A DNA stretch of 64,000 bases from Prevotellamassilia timonensis (GCF_900106785.1 NZ_LT629845.1:1124466-1188465), one strand, 5' to 3'; positions 53,738-62,751 are shown, counted from the stretch's first letter. Translations and numbers: made by a program. The notes: generated from the letters alone by a model not told the origin.

Positions 53738-53786
53738 GTCAACCCGTTAACTGGTCAACTTGTTTACTAATTCCGCCAACGCGTTA
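53738..53786. repeat. F1 repeat, half copy 9
   Basis: GTCAACCCGTTAACTGGTC, AACTTGTTTACTAATTCCGCCAACGCG-type arm, the reverse complement of half copy 5 (13941). Between kdsA and the KdsD-like gene. Confidence 0.6.
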
Positions 53787-53863
53787 CCTAAAGTTTACTG
53801 AACAATATAATGGCTGAAGAGAAAGGGGAGTCCCCTCTCTCTGCCAAATTCTAAAACCATATC

Positions 53864-54814
53864 ATGAGCAAATGGACTGATACTGCCATTAAGTGTATAG
53901 AAGACGAGGCCAAAGCTCTGCTCGACCTCATACCACTGATTGATGGCGATTTTGATAAAACTGTAGAAATTATACTGAACTGCAAGGGCAAACTGATTGT
54001 TACCGGTGTGGGCAAGAGCGGCCACATTGGTGCCAAGATTGCCGCCACACTGTCATCGACCGGCACACCGAGTTTCTTTATCAATCCGTTGGACGTGTTC
54101 CACGGCGACTTAGGTGTTATTCAGCATGACGATGTGGTGCTTGCCATCTCCAACTCAGGACAGACTGATGAACTGTTACGTTTCCTGCCCTATCTGCTTG
54201 AGAACCACATTCCCGTAATTGGCATGAGCGGTAACCCCAAATCGCTGCTTGCACAGTATGCCACAGCGCACCTCAATGCCGCTGTCAGCCACGAAGCCTG
54301 TCCATTAGGATTGGCTCCTACATCGTCTACCACGGCCGCACTGGCTTTGGGCGATGCCCTGGCTTGCGCCTTGATGGAGGCACGCCACTTCAAGGCTTCA
54401 GACTTTGCACAGTATCACCCGGGTGGCACATTGGGCAAACGCTTGCTAACCAAAGCGCATGATGTAATGCACACCGACGACTTGCCCGTCATACCGCCAA
54501 CAATGAAACTTGGTGAAGCTGTTATTCACATGAGTAACGGCAGATTGGGACTTTGTGTCGCCACCGAGGACAACAAGGTGGTGGGCATCATAACCGATGG
54601 CGACATACGCCGAGCTATGGAAAACTCGCAAGACAGCTTTTTCAAACTCACCGTGGCCGACATCATGACACGTACGCCCAAAGAGGTTAGCCCCGACACC
54701 AAAATCACACAAATTGAAAAGATACTGCACCAGCACAAAATACACTCGGTGTTGGTCGTTGACAAAGAAAAGCATTTGCTTGGAGTGGTTGATTCGTTCA
54801 GCACAATGATTTAA
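53864..54814 (+). CDS. D-arabinose 5-phosphate isomerase (KpsF/GutQ/KdsD family)
   Basis: A 316-residue sugar-phosphate isomerase: SIS domain (about 30-180; VTGVGKSGHIGAKIAATLSSTG, LAISNSGQTDELL, ALGDALACALMEAR) and two CBS domains (about 200-316). It interconverts ribulose 5-phosphate and arabinose 5-phosphate, the KdsA substrate; adjacency to kdsA supports the KDO role. The F2 repeat begins right at its stop codon. Confidence 0.92.
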   Translation: MSKWTDTAIKCIEDEAKALLDLIPLIDGDFDKTVEIILNCKGKLIVTGVGKSGHIGAKIAATLSSTGTPSFFINPLDVFHGDLGVIQHDDVVLAISNSGQTDELLRFLPYLLENHIPVIGMSGNPKSLLAQYATAHLNAAVSHEACPLGLAPTSSTTAALALGDALACALMEARHFKASDFAQYHPGGTLGKRLLTKAHDVMHTDDLPVIPPTMKLGEAVIHMSNGRLGLCVATEDNKVVGIITDGDIRRAMENSQDSFFKLTVADIMTRTPKEVSPDTKITQIEKILHQHKIHSVLVVDKEKHLLGVVDSFSTMI

Positions 54815-54877
54815 TGGTGGTTCTAAAAATTCTGTTTTTAGAGTTCTGCTATTCTGAAATGTGATTTGCACGCTCTC
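54815..54877 (+). repeat. F2 repeat, copy 3
   Basis: GGTGGTTCTAAAAATTCTG body with TCTAAAAA/TTTTTAGA stem and GCTATTCTGAAATG; ends GCACGCTCTC like copy 1. It starts at the base after the isomerase stop codon. Confidence 0.75.
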
Positions 54878-54911
54878 TACGACAATGTGCTCCAGCCATT
54901 TAGTACGAACA

Positions 54912-56324
54912 ATGTACGCTAACTTTACAAACAAACACGCATTTGCCAACACGCACTTTTGCATTATCATAATTACCTGCCTATTGAGCCATTTAATTTA
55001 CTTGCCAGCACTGGCCCAACGCTGCCGGCCTACACGACATAGCGACCTTGACATTGTAAACTATTTGCAATCCGACTTCGGAGTGAAGTTTACCGACAAT
55101 AACCGTCTTGTGGTGTTCAAAACCGGAAAGGAGAAGTTCGCAGACCTTCTCCCGGCCTTGCGTGCGGCCAAACATAGCATACACCTTGAATATTTCAACT
55201 TCAGAAACGATTCCATATCGAAGGAGCTATTTGCCATCTTAGTAAAGAAAGCGGCAGAGGGCGTCAAGGTGCGTGCGTTGTTTGATGGCTTTGGCAACAG
55301 CTCAAACAACAGGCCACTGCGTGCCCGCCACCTTGACAGTTTGCGGGCACGTGGTGTTGAAATTTATGAGTTCGACCCACTGCGTTTTCCGTGGGTTAAC
55401 CACGTGCTGCACCGCGACCACCGCAAGATAGTGGTGATTGATGGTGTGGTGGCCTATACTGGCGGCATGAATGTGGCCGACTACTATATAACGGGCAAAC
55501 CCGAATTTGGCGAGTGGCGCGACATTCACACACGCGTCGAAGGAGATGCCGTGGGACAGTTGCAAAAGGTGTTTCTCGACTTTTGGAACAAGGTGACGCA
55601 CCAAAACATACATGGCGCCGAGTACTATCCAGGTGAACGTGATGCACGCGACACCTTTGGCATGCTCAAACAAGACGACACGCCTACTGCCGGCAGCAAG
55701 ATTGTGGGCGTGGTGAACCGCGACCCTTATGCCACACCGCGCATCATTCACGACACTTTTGTACATGCCATTAGCCATGCGCAAAAGCAGATACTCATTA
55801 TCAACCCCTACTTCACTCTGTGCCGGCACATCAAGCGTGCACTGAAAAAAGCAGTCAAACGGGGGGTGGACGTGCAGGTGATGGTGTCGCAAAAGAGCGA
55901 CATTCCCATTACGCCGCGTGTGGTTGAATATAACGCGCATCGGCTGATGAAGGCTGGGGCGAATATATATTTCTTTACAGGCGGTTTTCATCACAGCAAA
56001 ATAATGATGGTTGACAGCCTTTACACGTTTGTAGGCTCTGCCAACCTTAACAGCCGGAGTCTGTCATTTGACTACGAATGTAATTTGCTCGTGGCCGATC
56101 GCTACACAACGCAACAACTGCAAGAGATATTTGTACACGACCGCGACACGCGCTGCTTTAAGTTGACCCCCGAGGTGTGGAAGCACTGGGGTAGATGGAA
56201 GAAGACCAAATGCTGGATTTTTCACTTCCTGACTCCCTTCGTAAAATGTGACAAGAAAGAGGGCGACAACAGCGGATTAGGAGACTATGTGATGAACGAG
56301 ATGCAAAACGAGAACTCTAAGTAG
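54912..56324 (+). CDS. Cardiolipin synthase-like phospholipase D protein
   Basis: A 470-residue phospholipase-D-superfamily protein. A hydrophobic leader (about residues 16-36, FCIIIITCLLSHLIYLPALA) anchors or exports it; two HKD motifs follow: HRDHRKIVVIDG and HHSKIMMVDS, with GSANLNSRSLSFDYECNLL typical of bacterial cardiolipin synthases. It would join two phosphatidylglycerols to cardiolipin or transfer phosphatidyl groups. Unlike most Cls proteins it appears to have one leader-like segment rather than two membrane helices. Start 54912 is chosen because the frame upstream runs through the F2 repeat. Its stop codon lies in the F7 palindrome. Confidence 0.87.
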   Translation: MYANFTNKHAFANTHFCIIIITCLLSHLIYLPALAQRCRPTRHSDLDIVNYLQSDFGVKFTDNNRLVVFKTGKEKFADLLPALRAAKHSIHLEYFNFRNDSISKELFAILVKKAAEGVKVRALFDGFGNSSNNRPLRARHLDSLRARGVEIYEFDPLRFPWVNHVLHRDHRKIVVIDGVVAYTGGMNVADYYITGKPEFGEWRDIHTRVEGDAVGQLQKVFLDFWNKVTHQNIHGAEYYPGERDARDTFGMLKQDDTPTAGSKIVGVVNRDPYATPRIIHDTFVHAISHAQKQILIINPYFTLCRHIKRALKKAVKRGVDVQVMVSQKSDIPITPRVVEYNAHRLMKAGANIYFFTGGFHHSKIMMVDSLYTFVGSANLNSRSLSFDYECNLLVADRYTTQQLQEIFVHDRDTRCFKLTPEVWKHWGRWKKTKCWIFHFLTPFVKCDKKEGDNSGLGDYVMNEMQNENSK

Positions 56325-56504
56325 GTGTTCAAAATTATTTTTACATTGAAAGTGCATTATCGGGGTGCAGATGTTCCCTTCGGGTGAGGGAGCATAGCGG
56401 GCTATGTGACCGAGGCCGAAGGGGACAGATGCGTCTCGAGAATGTGCTTTCAATGTGAAAATGGCACCTACTGATTGTATAAAATAATTTTGAACACCTG
56501 CTTA
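56319..56504. repeat. F7 186-bp palindromic element
   Basis: GTAGGTGTTCAAAATTATTT (56321-56340) reappears inverted as AAAATAATTTTGAACACCTG (56481-56500); inner ACATTGAAAG (56342-56351) mirrors CTTTCAATGT (56447-56456). The core contains CCCTTCGGGTGAGGG. It begins over the stop codon of the preceding gene. Single copy in this window. Confidence 0.7.
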
Positions 56505-56515
56505 AATATAAAGTC

Positions 56516-57919
56516 ATGAATAACGACTTAACTAACAACGACGTAAATACCGGGGCACAACAAGAGCCGGAGGAGATTGAAACGGCTGTGAGCCCCAACA
56601 CATCAGATACTACCGAGGGTGACGCTGCAAGTACACCACGCCCCCTGACAGCAGACGCACAAACTGCAGGCAGGTCAACCCAATTTACCATAGTCAAGGC
56701 CATAGCCATTATATGTGTGGTGCTGTCGCATGCTGGCATCAGTGGTTGGCTGTCGCACTTTGTTTACATATTTCATGTGCCCATATTCTTTTTGTGCGCC
56801 GGCTACTTTTTCCACACAAAATATCTTGACGACGACCGCACCTTTATAGTTCACCGCATCAAGGGCTTGTATTGGCCATTCCTGCGGTGGAGCGTGTTTT
56901 TCTTGATCATTCACAACCTGCTGTTCACTTGCGGCATACTCAGCGAGCAGTATGGCAACATCAGCGGTGGTGTGCTCCACCCTTACAACTGGCATCAGTG
57001 GTGCCAGCATTTGTGGAGCATCGTGTTCAACATGTCGGGTTACAACGACTTTTTGTGTGGCACGTTCTGGTTTTTCCGCGCCCTGCTGCTATCAAGCATC
57101 GCGTTCTTGATATTGTTCAAACTGCTGCGACGCAGTGAGCACTTCAAGAATTACGTCCAAATTGGTTGGGGTATGCTTATCATCGGTCTGGCACTCACCT
57201 TTTGGAAGGTGGCTGAAGGCATCAATGTGAGTGGCGTGGCACAAGGTGGCTATCGCGAACTGATGGGCCTTTCGTTCATGGCTGCCGGTTTCCTGATACG
57301 ACAGTACAAACTGACGGAGCTGGTTACATGGAAAACGGCCTTACCTTGCTTCGGCTTGTTGATATTGGCCTCTTTCCTGTTTCCATCGAGTATGACTTTT
57401 GCCCCGTCGTTGACTGAGTTTTTGTCACTCCCCGTGCCAGCCACGGCAGCTTTTATTGCTCTTGTTTATGCCTGTGGATTTATTGACCGCCACGACAATG
57501 TGGCCAAACGCTCTTTGGTGTATATTGGCGACCGCACGCTTTATATATTTGCCTTTCATCTGGTTGCATTCAAACTGGTGAGCGCATTAAAGGTTGCTTT
57601 CTACGGCTTGCCATGGCAAGCTGTGGGCGGACACCCCACTGTGCTGCAACCCGAAAGTAATGTGCTGTGGATATTGCTCTATCTCATAGCTGGTGTAGGA
57701 CTGCCGCTGTTGTGGCTGTATGGCTACCAACACATTGCATCGAGGGTTAGCATTACGGAAAAGCAAGCAGTTGGATTGGCTATCACTGCCGGTCAGAAGT
57801 TGTTTAAGATATTGACGCTGATAGGCAAAGGGCTTTACTTGATTGTGCTGAACTCGTGTCGCAACATCGCACAAGGCGTAAAGGATGTTATTGACGCATC
57901 AAGCACAAAAGATGAATAA
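56516..57919 (+). CDS. Acyltransferase-3 family membrane protein
   Basis: A 467-residue protein: low-complexity acidic N-terminus (1-60, many Thr/Glu/Asn), then about 10 membrane segments of the acyltransferase-3 (OafA/NodX) family. FTIVKAIAIICVVLSHAG carries the conserved histidine near the first helix, and VYIFHVPIFFLCAGYFFH and RIKGLYWPFLRW follow. Such enzymes O-acetylate cell-surface sugars; the acceptor is unknown. No polysaccharide cluster is adjacent. Confidence 0.83.
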   Translation: MNNDLTNNDVNTGAQQEPEEIETAVSPNTSDTTEGDAASTPRPLTADAQTAGRSTQFTIVKAIAIICVVLSHAGISGWLSHFVYIFHVPIFFLCAGYFFHTKYLDDDRTFIVHRIKGLYWPFLRWSVFFLIIHNLLFTCGILSEQYGNISGGVLHPYNWHQWCQHLWSIVFNMSGYNDFLCGTFWFFRALLLSSIAFLILFKLLRRSEHFKNYVQIGWGMLIIGLALTFWKVAEGINVSGVAQGGYRELMGLSFMAAGFLIRQYKLTELVTWKTALPCFGLLILASFLFPSSMTFAPSLTEFLSLPVPATAAFIALVYACGFIDRHDNVAKRSLVYIGDRTLYIFAFHLVAFKLVSALKVAFYGLPWQAVGGHPTVLQPESNVLWILLYLIAGVGLPLLWLYGYQHIASRVSITEKQAVGLAITAGQKLFKILTLIGKGLYLIVLNSCRNIAQGVKDVIDASSTKDE

Positions 57920-57962
57920 GCTGACACAACCGTCTTAACACTATATCGAATAAATATCAACC

Positions 57963-58121
57963 AGTTGGCGGAATGCTTGGTTGACAGGTTAACAAGTTGA
58001 CAGGTTAACAAGTAAGTTTGCGAGACACTACTAATGTCAGAATGCGAAGAAACTAAGGAACCTGGCAAACTTACCTGTTAACCCGTTAACCTGTCAACCC
58101 GTTAACCAATTCCGCCAACGC
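57963..58121. repeat. F1 octamer-hairpin repeat, copy 10 (best example)
   Basis: AGTTGGCGGAAT, octamers GGTTGACA GGTTAACA AGTTGACA GGTTAACA, AGTAAGTTTG; then CAAACTTACCTG with TTAACCCG, TTAACCTG, TCAACCCG, TTAACC and AATTCCGCCAACG. The whole is a long inverted repeat 20 bases before the permease ATG. Confidence 0.85.
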
Positions 58122-58141
58122 ACAAATATCAATACCTTTTA

Positions 58142-59437
58142 ATGTTACTCAAAAAACTCTTAGGCTTTGATGCGTCAAGCATGAAAGTAAAAACCGAGAT
58201 TGTGGCAGGCGTGACCACATTCCTCACCATGTGTTATATTTTGGCTGTCAACCCTCCCCTGCTCGCCACCACGGGTATGGACAAAGGAGCACTCTTTACA
58301 AGCACGGCCTTAGCTTCGGCCATTGCCACCCTGTTGTTAGCCTTTATGGCCAAACTGCCTTTTGCCCAAGCGCCAAGCATGGGGCTTAATGCGTTTTTTG
58401 CTTTCACACTATGCCAGGCTATGGGCCTTACATGGCAACAAGCATTGGCCGTGATGCTGATCGAAGGTGTCATCTTTATAGTGATAACCTTTCTCAACAT
58501 TCGCGACATGATACTGAAGTGCATTCCTGTCAATTTGCGCTTTGCCATATCGGCCGGCATAGGTATGTTTATTGCATTTATCGGACTAAAGAATGCACAC
58601 ATCATTGTAGCAAACCCCGACACGTTTGTAAAGCTCGGCAATTTCACCCCCGAATGTTTGTTGGGCATATTCTCCATACTGATTAGTGGCATGCTGATGG
58701 TGCGCGGTGTGAAGGGAGCCTTGTTCTATGGCATCATACTTACCACGTTGGTTGGCATTCCGTTACATGTAACACAAATTCCCGAAGGTTGGCTGCCCGT
58801 TGCCACACCGCATAGCATAGCACCAGTATTCTGCAAGTTTGACTTCAGCCAAATATTTTCGCTGAAGATGTTTATGGTGATATTCTCATTGCTGTTGATC
58901 AACATCTTTGACACGCTCGGTACGCTGATAGGATTGGCGCAAAAGGCTGGAAGCTCTATCAACGGCGACATGACAAATATCAAGAATGCCATGTTAAGCG
59001 ATGCTGTCGGCACCACAGCCAGTGCTTTTTTGGGTAGCAGTACAATCACTACTTACGTCGAAAGTGCTTCGGGCATTGCCGAGGGTGGCCGCTCAGGTCT
59101 CACCTCATTCTGTGTGGGAATGCTATTTATCATATCCATCTTCTTCTCACCCATATTCCTGCTTATTCCCGCTGCTGCCACAAGTGGCGCATTGGTCATG
59201 GTGGGCGTGCTGATGGTTGACACGGTCAAGCGCATCAACCTTGAGGATATATCCGAAGCTTTCCCTGCCTTTATTACCATGATTACTATGGTATTATGCT
59301 ACTCTATTGCCGACGGCATCTGCTTGGGCATACTGAGCTATGTTATAATCAAACTGTGTGCTGGCAAGTGGCGTGACCTTAATGTAACACTTATCATACT
59401 CGCCCTGCTCTTTATACTCAACTATGCCTGTGGATAG
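58142..59437 (+). CDS. NCS2-family purine permease (AzgA/GhxP-like)
   Basis: A 431-residue inner-membrane permease with about 12-14 segments. TFLTMCYILAVNPPLL, FAQAPSMGLNAFFAF, ISAGIGMFIAFIGLKNA, NIFDTLGTLIGLAQKAG and GSSTITTYVESASGIAEGGRSG are typical of the AzgA-like branch of the NCS2 family, which imports adenine, guanine or hypoxanthine with protons. The DUF5020 gene 48 nt downstream probably supplies the outer-membrane step. Confidence 0.93.
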   Translation: MLLKKLLGFDASSMKVKTEIVAGVTTFLTMCYILAVNPPLLATTGMDKGALFTSTALASAIATLLLAFMAKLPFAQAPSMGLNAFFAFTLCQAMGLTWQQALAVMLIEGVIFIVITFLNIRDMILKCIPVNLRFAISAGIGMFIAFIGLKNAHIIVANPDTFVKLGNFTPECLLGIFSILISGMLMVRGVKGALFYGIILTTLVGIPLHVTQIPEGWLPVATPHSIAPVFCKFDFSQIFSLKMFMVIFSLLLINIFDTLGTLIGLAQKAGSSINGDMTNIKNAMLSDAVGTTASAFLGSSTITTYVESASGIAEGGRSGLTSFCVGMLFIISIFFSPIFLLIPAAATSGALVMVGVLMVDTVKRINLEDISEAFPAFITMITMVLCYSIADGICLGILSYVIIKLCAGKWRDLNVTLIILALLFILNYACG

Positions 59438-59485
59438 GGCTATATTATACTTCACTCTCTTACATCTCACATCTCACTCTATCAC

Positions 59486-60217
59486 ATGAAACGTAAATCA
59501 ATTCTTTTGGTACTTTTGTGCCTGCTCTCCGTTCGGACAGTCTTGGCACAAGTTAACATGCAAGTGTTCTACGACTTTGGTTCTGACCGCAAATATGTAA
59601 CCATGACGCTTGAAATGTTCAAGGCGGACAAATGGGGTAACACCTATTTCTTCATCGACCACGACTTTAACTACAAGCAGCACGAAAGCAATGCCGACAA
59701 TGGTGTGGCCCCCGGCGGCACCTATCTCGAAATATCGCGTTGCCTGAACTTTTGGCAAAACACCAAACTGGCCCCACTGAGTCTTCAGGTGGAATACGAC
59801 GGTGGTATCACCCGCAGCTACCCCATCAACACGGCATGGCTGGCTGGTGTAGACTATTTTGTGCACGACCAAACATATCGCAACACGCTTAACCTGAAAG
59901 CGCTCTACAAACACATACGCAAGACGGACAGCAAAGTGCCCATGCAGTTTACTGCAGTATGGACCTGCAAAGACTTTCTCGGATTGAAGCGTCTCACCTT
60001 TGACGGTTTTGCCGACTTTTGGTGGGAAGACAAAACTATTGACGACAAAGAGAAGCACACTATATTCATTTCAGAGCCCCAACTTTGGTACAACGTGGGC
60101 GACTTGTTTGGCTGCGAAAACCTTAACGTGGGCACAGAGATTGAATTGAGCAACAACTTCGGCTCAAAACTTGGCTTTAAGTGCCGCCCCTGCTTGGGCG
60201 TGAAATGGGTGTTCTAA
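59486..60217 (+). CDS. DUF5020, Tsx-like outer-membrane channel protein
   Basis: A 243-residue exported protein with a signal peptide (1-21, ending RTVLAQ) and alternating beta-strand pattern, ending in an aromatic terminal residue (GVKWVF) as beta-barrel proteins do. NMQVFYDFGSDRKYVTMTLEMF and FNYKQHES match DUF5020, a Bacteroidota relative of nucleoside-specific Tsx channels. The neighbouring purine permease supports a nucleobase or nucleoside uptake pair (inference). The F3 repeat starts at its stop codon. Confidence 0.8.
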   Translation: MKRKSILLVLLCLLSVRTVLAQVNMQVFYDFGSDRKYVTMTLEMFKADKWGNTYFFIDHDFNYKQHESNADNGVAPGGTYLEISRCLNFWQNTKLAPLSLQVEYDGGITRSYPINTAWLAGVDYFVHDQTYRNTLNLKALYKHIRKTDSKVPMQFTAVWTCKDFLGLKRLTFDGFADFWWEDKTIDDKEKHTIFISEPQLWYNVGDLFGCENLNVGTEIELSNNFGSKLGFKCRPCLGVKWVF

Positions 60218-60609
60218 ATATTGCTGGTCCGGCAAGACGTAAACATGCGAACGGACTCAAGCGCCAAACGCTATCACTAAAAGCCACCTCTAAACGCCAC
60301 CTCTAAGCACTATCACTAAACGCTATCACTAAACGCTACCTCTAATGGGGGCGACGCGTCCCGCGTCGGGCATTTAGGCAAAGGCTCATACAATAAACAA
60401 AGGCTCTCAGACAGCACTAATTACACGCTTGTCTGTGAGCCTTTGCCTTATAAATACCGACGCGGGACGCGTCGCCCCCATTAGAGGTAGCGTTTAGAGG
60501 TAGCGTTTAGTGGAAGCGTTTAATGGCAGAGTTTAGTGCTCGCGTTTAGAGGCTACGTTTGGCGCTTGAGTCCGTTCGCATGTTTACGTCTTGCCGGACA
60601 GCAATATTC
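60217..60609. repeat. F3 iterated hairpin, copy B (largest)
   Basis: Outer arms of about 53 bp (60228-60270 is the perfect complement of 60556-60598) enclose 13-nt units, seven to the left (60255-60345) and seven to the right (60481-60571), then the GC-rich arms TGGGGGCGACGCGTCCCGCG (from 60346) and CGCGGGACGCGTCGCCCCCA (to 60480). The loop has AGGCAAAGGCTCA/TGAGCCTTTGCCT. Fills the gap between DUF5020 and the YolD-like gene. Confidence 0.85.
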
Positions 60610-60646
60610 TGTTTTCTCCCCGTCAACCTATCTCTCCGTATACCCG

Positions 60647-60880
60647 TCAATCCCATTCATCATCATATACGGTTTCGGCATTCAGTTCAGCCTGTAGCTC
60701 GCTCTGCTTCACAGCATCGTCATGACCAGCCACCGCCGCAAAAGCGCCAAACTGCATGGCACGGTCAGCCAACGGCATCGGGCGGTGGCGGGCTGACTGA
60801 TGATGGGGCATATTGAGCATATCGCCATACTTGCCCTTTACTATTATCTCCTCGGTGTAAAATATATCGTCGTACATCAT
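60647..60880 (-). CDS. YolD-like small protein
   Basis: A 77-residue protein with PMPLADRAMQFGAFAAVAGHDDA (residues about 34-56), the same pattern as the RAAQFAPFAAL block of YolD-like proteins that accompany Y-family polymerases in Firmicutes and Bacteroidota. Lies 23 nt downstream of the polymerase stop, same strand. Probably a partner or regulator of translesion synthesis; no activity is known. The start is 60880 or the next ATG at 60877. Confidence 0.7.
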   Translation of the reverse strand: MMYDDIFYTEEIIVKGKYGDMLNMPHHQSARHRPMPLADRAMQFGAFAAVAGHDDAVKQSELQAELNAETVYDDEWD

Positions 60881-60903
60881 GCCCTTTATTTAATTTGTAT
60901 GCG

Positions 60904-62421
60904 TCAAGCTTTGTGGCCACCTATTTGCGAATTACGCTCTATCGTAGTGGCACCATCGGCAAAGTTCAACCCCTTGAGTATGGCATTCTTGCCAAATGTC
61001 TTTTTAATGTTCAACATGGTTTGCTGCACACGCCTTTCACGTTCAAGGCGTTCACGCTCTGCAGCACGCTCACGCTCCAACTGCTCATAATCGGTAAACA
61101 AGTCGAGCTGCACTACCCTACTCCGAGCCTTGCTGCTGGCATATTGCTCAGTCACAACATGATTGGCAGTCAAATTCATGCGCCTTACAAGCAAATGCGG
61201 ATTGACCACCTCGTCAAAAGCCCGCATTACAGCTTCAGCCATCAAATGGGCAGACGAGGTGTTGTCTGCCAAATTGGCGGTGGCACGAGCAGGTCTTGGC
61301 ACACTGCGGCCATAATGGTCGGCCACGATTTCGCCATGGTACACCTGCCAAAAGTCCGGCAAATTGATGCTCTCGCGGTCATAGCCTACATCTATTACAA
61401 GCTGATTGGTGAGCAGTTGCTTGTCGAGCAGCGTCAGAGCCATTTCGTCAACCATCTCACGCATCACGACACGGGCCTGTGTCACATTATAGGCCTGGTG
61501 CAACACCTGTCCACGACTGAGACTTTTTGACGTTGGTCTGTAAGCTTTAATGTGTGCCATTGTGCAGGGTTCCCACCCCCAGGCATGGTCTATCAACAAC
61601 TCGGCATTAACGCCAAACAATTTGTACAACAGCTCGTCATTGCGCAGCGACTGCCGCGCCACATCGCCCATCGTATACATGCCATGAGTTGCAAGTTTGC
61701 GCGCTATGCCTTTGCCTATCCTCCAGAATTTGGTTATCGGCTGGTAGTTCCACAATTGGCGGCGATAGCTCATCTCATCTAATTCGGCTATTCGCACACC
61801 GTCAGCATCAGCCTCAACGTGTTTAGCCACCACGTCCATAGCCACCTTGGCCAAATACAGATTAGTGCCTATGCCTGCGGTGGCCGTTATGCCAGTTTCG
61901 GCCAGCACCTCGCGTATTAACTTTACCGCCAATTGGTGCGGTGTGAGTTTATAGGTGTCAAGATATGGCGTGGCGTCAATAAACACCTCGTCGATGGAGT
62001 AAGCATAAATATCTTCGGGCGCAATATAACGCAAATACACGCCATAGATGCGTGCGCTATACGACACATAGCGCGACATGTGTGGCGGCGCCACTACGTA
62101 GTCAACCGCCAACTCGGGCCGTGCCTTCAGCTCTGCATCAAAATGCGATTTGCCAACCAACCGTCCGCCGAGTGCGTGCCGCGCCCGTTCACGGTTAATA
62201 TCTCGCACACGCTGCACCACTTCAAACAATCTGGCGCGCCCTGCTATGCCATACGCCTTGAGCGAGGGCGAAACAGCCAGGCAGATAGTCTTTTCGGTAC
62301 GACTGGCATCAGCCACCACCAAATTGGCAGAGAGGGGGTCAAGCCCCCGCTCCACACACTCTACCGAAGCGAAAAAAGATTTCAAATCGATAGCCAAGTA
62401 TATGTGTTGCGCATCTGGCAT
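60904..62421 (-). CDS. Y-family DNA polymerase (DinB/UmuC-like)
   Basis: A 505-residue translesion polymerase. Catalytic acids: Asp12 in YLAIDLKSFFASVE, Asp144-Glu145 in YSIDEVFID; ATAGIGTNLYLAKVAMD and the helix-hairpin-helix region WRIGKGIARKLATHGMYTM follow. The C-terminus has a beta-clamp-binding motif QLDLF, a charged coiled coil and the conserved KTFGKNAILKGLN, ATTIERNSQIGGHKA tail of the UvrX/YqjW-like branch. The start MPDAQHIYLAIDLKSFF at 62421 gives a normal N-terminus; upstream the frame enters an F4 repeat. No LexA box was recognised upstream. Confidence 0.92.
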   Translation of the reverse strand: MPDAQHIYLAIDLKSFFASVECVERGLDPLSANLVVADASRTEKTICLAVSPSLKAYGIAGRARLFEVVQRVRDINRERARHALGGRLVGKSHFDAELKARPELAVDYVVAPPHMSRYVSYSARIYGVYLRYIAPEDIYAYSIDEVFIDATPYLDTYKLTPHQLAVKLIREVLAETGITATAGIGTNLYLAKVAMDVVAKHVEADADGVRIAELDEMSYRRQLWNYQPITKFWRIGKGIARKLATHGMYTMGDVARQSLRNDELLYKLFGVNAELLIDHAWGWEPCTMAHIKAYRPTSKSLSRGQVLHQAYNVTQARVVMREMVDEMALTLLDKQLLTNQLVIDVGYDRESINLPDFWQVYHGEIVADHYGRSVPRPARATANLADNTSSAHLMAEAVMRAFDEVVNPHLLVRRMNLTANHVVTEQYASSKARSRVVQLDLFTDYEQLERERAAERERLERERRVQQTMLNIKKTFGKNAILKGLNFADGATTIERNSQIGGHKA

Positions 62422-62442
62422 TGCTGTTGTTTTCCTTTCTAA

Positions 62443-62736
62443 AGTTTCGGATTTAGCAAGTGCGGACTGAAAGGCGCTATGAAAAAACGCAAGCACTAAT
62501 GGGGGCGACGCGTCCCGCGTCGGGATAGAGATAGGAGTTAAATACGAACGCTACTACTGCTAATAATAGCTGCATATTTTCCCGACGCGAGACGCGTCGC
62601 CCCCATTAGAGGTAGCGTTCGGTGCTTTTGGCCTTTTATTGATATCATCGGCTGCGACTCAGCAATTCAAGCAAGCTTGATTGCATTCGCCTTGCACGGT
62701 GATTCAAACCGTACCCGTCTAAATCCGAAACTTGAG
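62443..62736. repeat. F4 element, copy 3, with F3 copy C inside
   Basis: AAGTTTCGGATTTAGCAAG (62443-62461) and CTAAATCCGAAACTTGAG (62719-62736) form the arms; the 257-bp interior includes F3 copy C and a segment with CAAGCAAGCTTG. Confidence 0.65.
62487..62631. repeat. F3 iterated hairpin, copy C (smallest)
   Basis: One unit to the left (ACGCAAGCACTAA, 62487-62499), GC-rich arms from 62500 and to 62605, then TTAGAGGTAGCGT (62606-62618) and a degenerate TCGGTGCTTTTGG. The loop is unrelated to that of B and D. Confidence 0.8.
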
Positions 62737-62751
62737 AAGTTGAGCTTCTTA

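Noticed and set aside
56341-56739. A 132-codon minus-strand ORF over the F7 palindrome
   Set aside because: It is antisense to the start of the acyltransferase gene and its tail comes from the palindrome.
60255-60571. F3 arrays as CRISPR
   Set aside because: Units are 13 nt and contiguous, without unique spacers; no cas genes are present.
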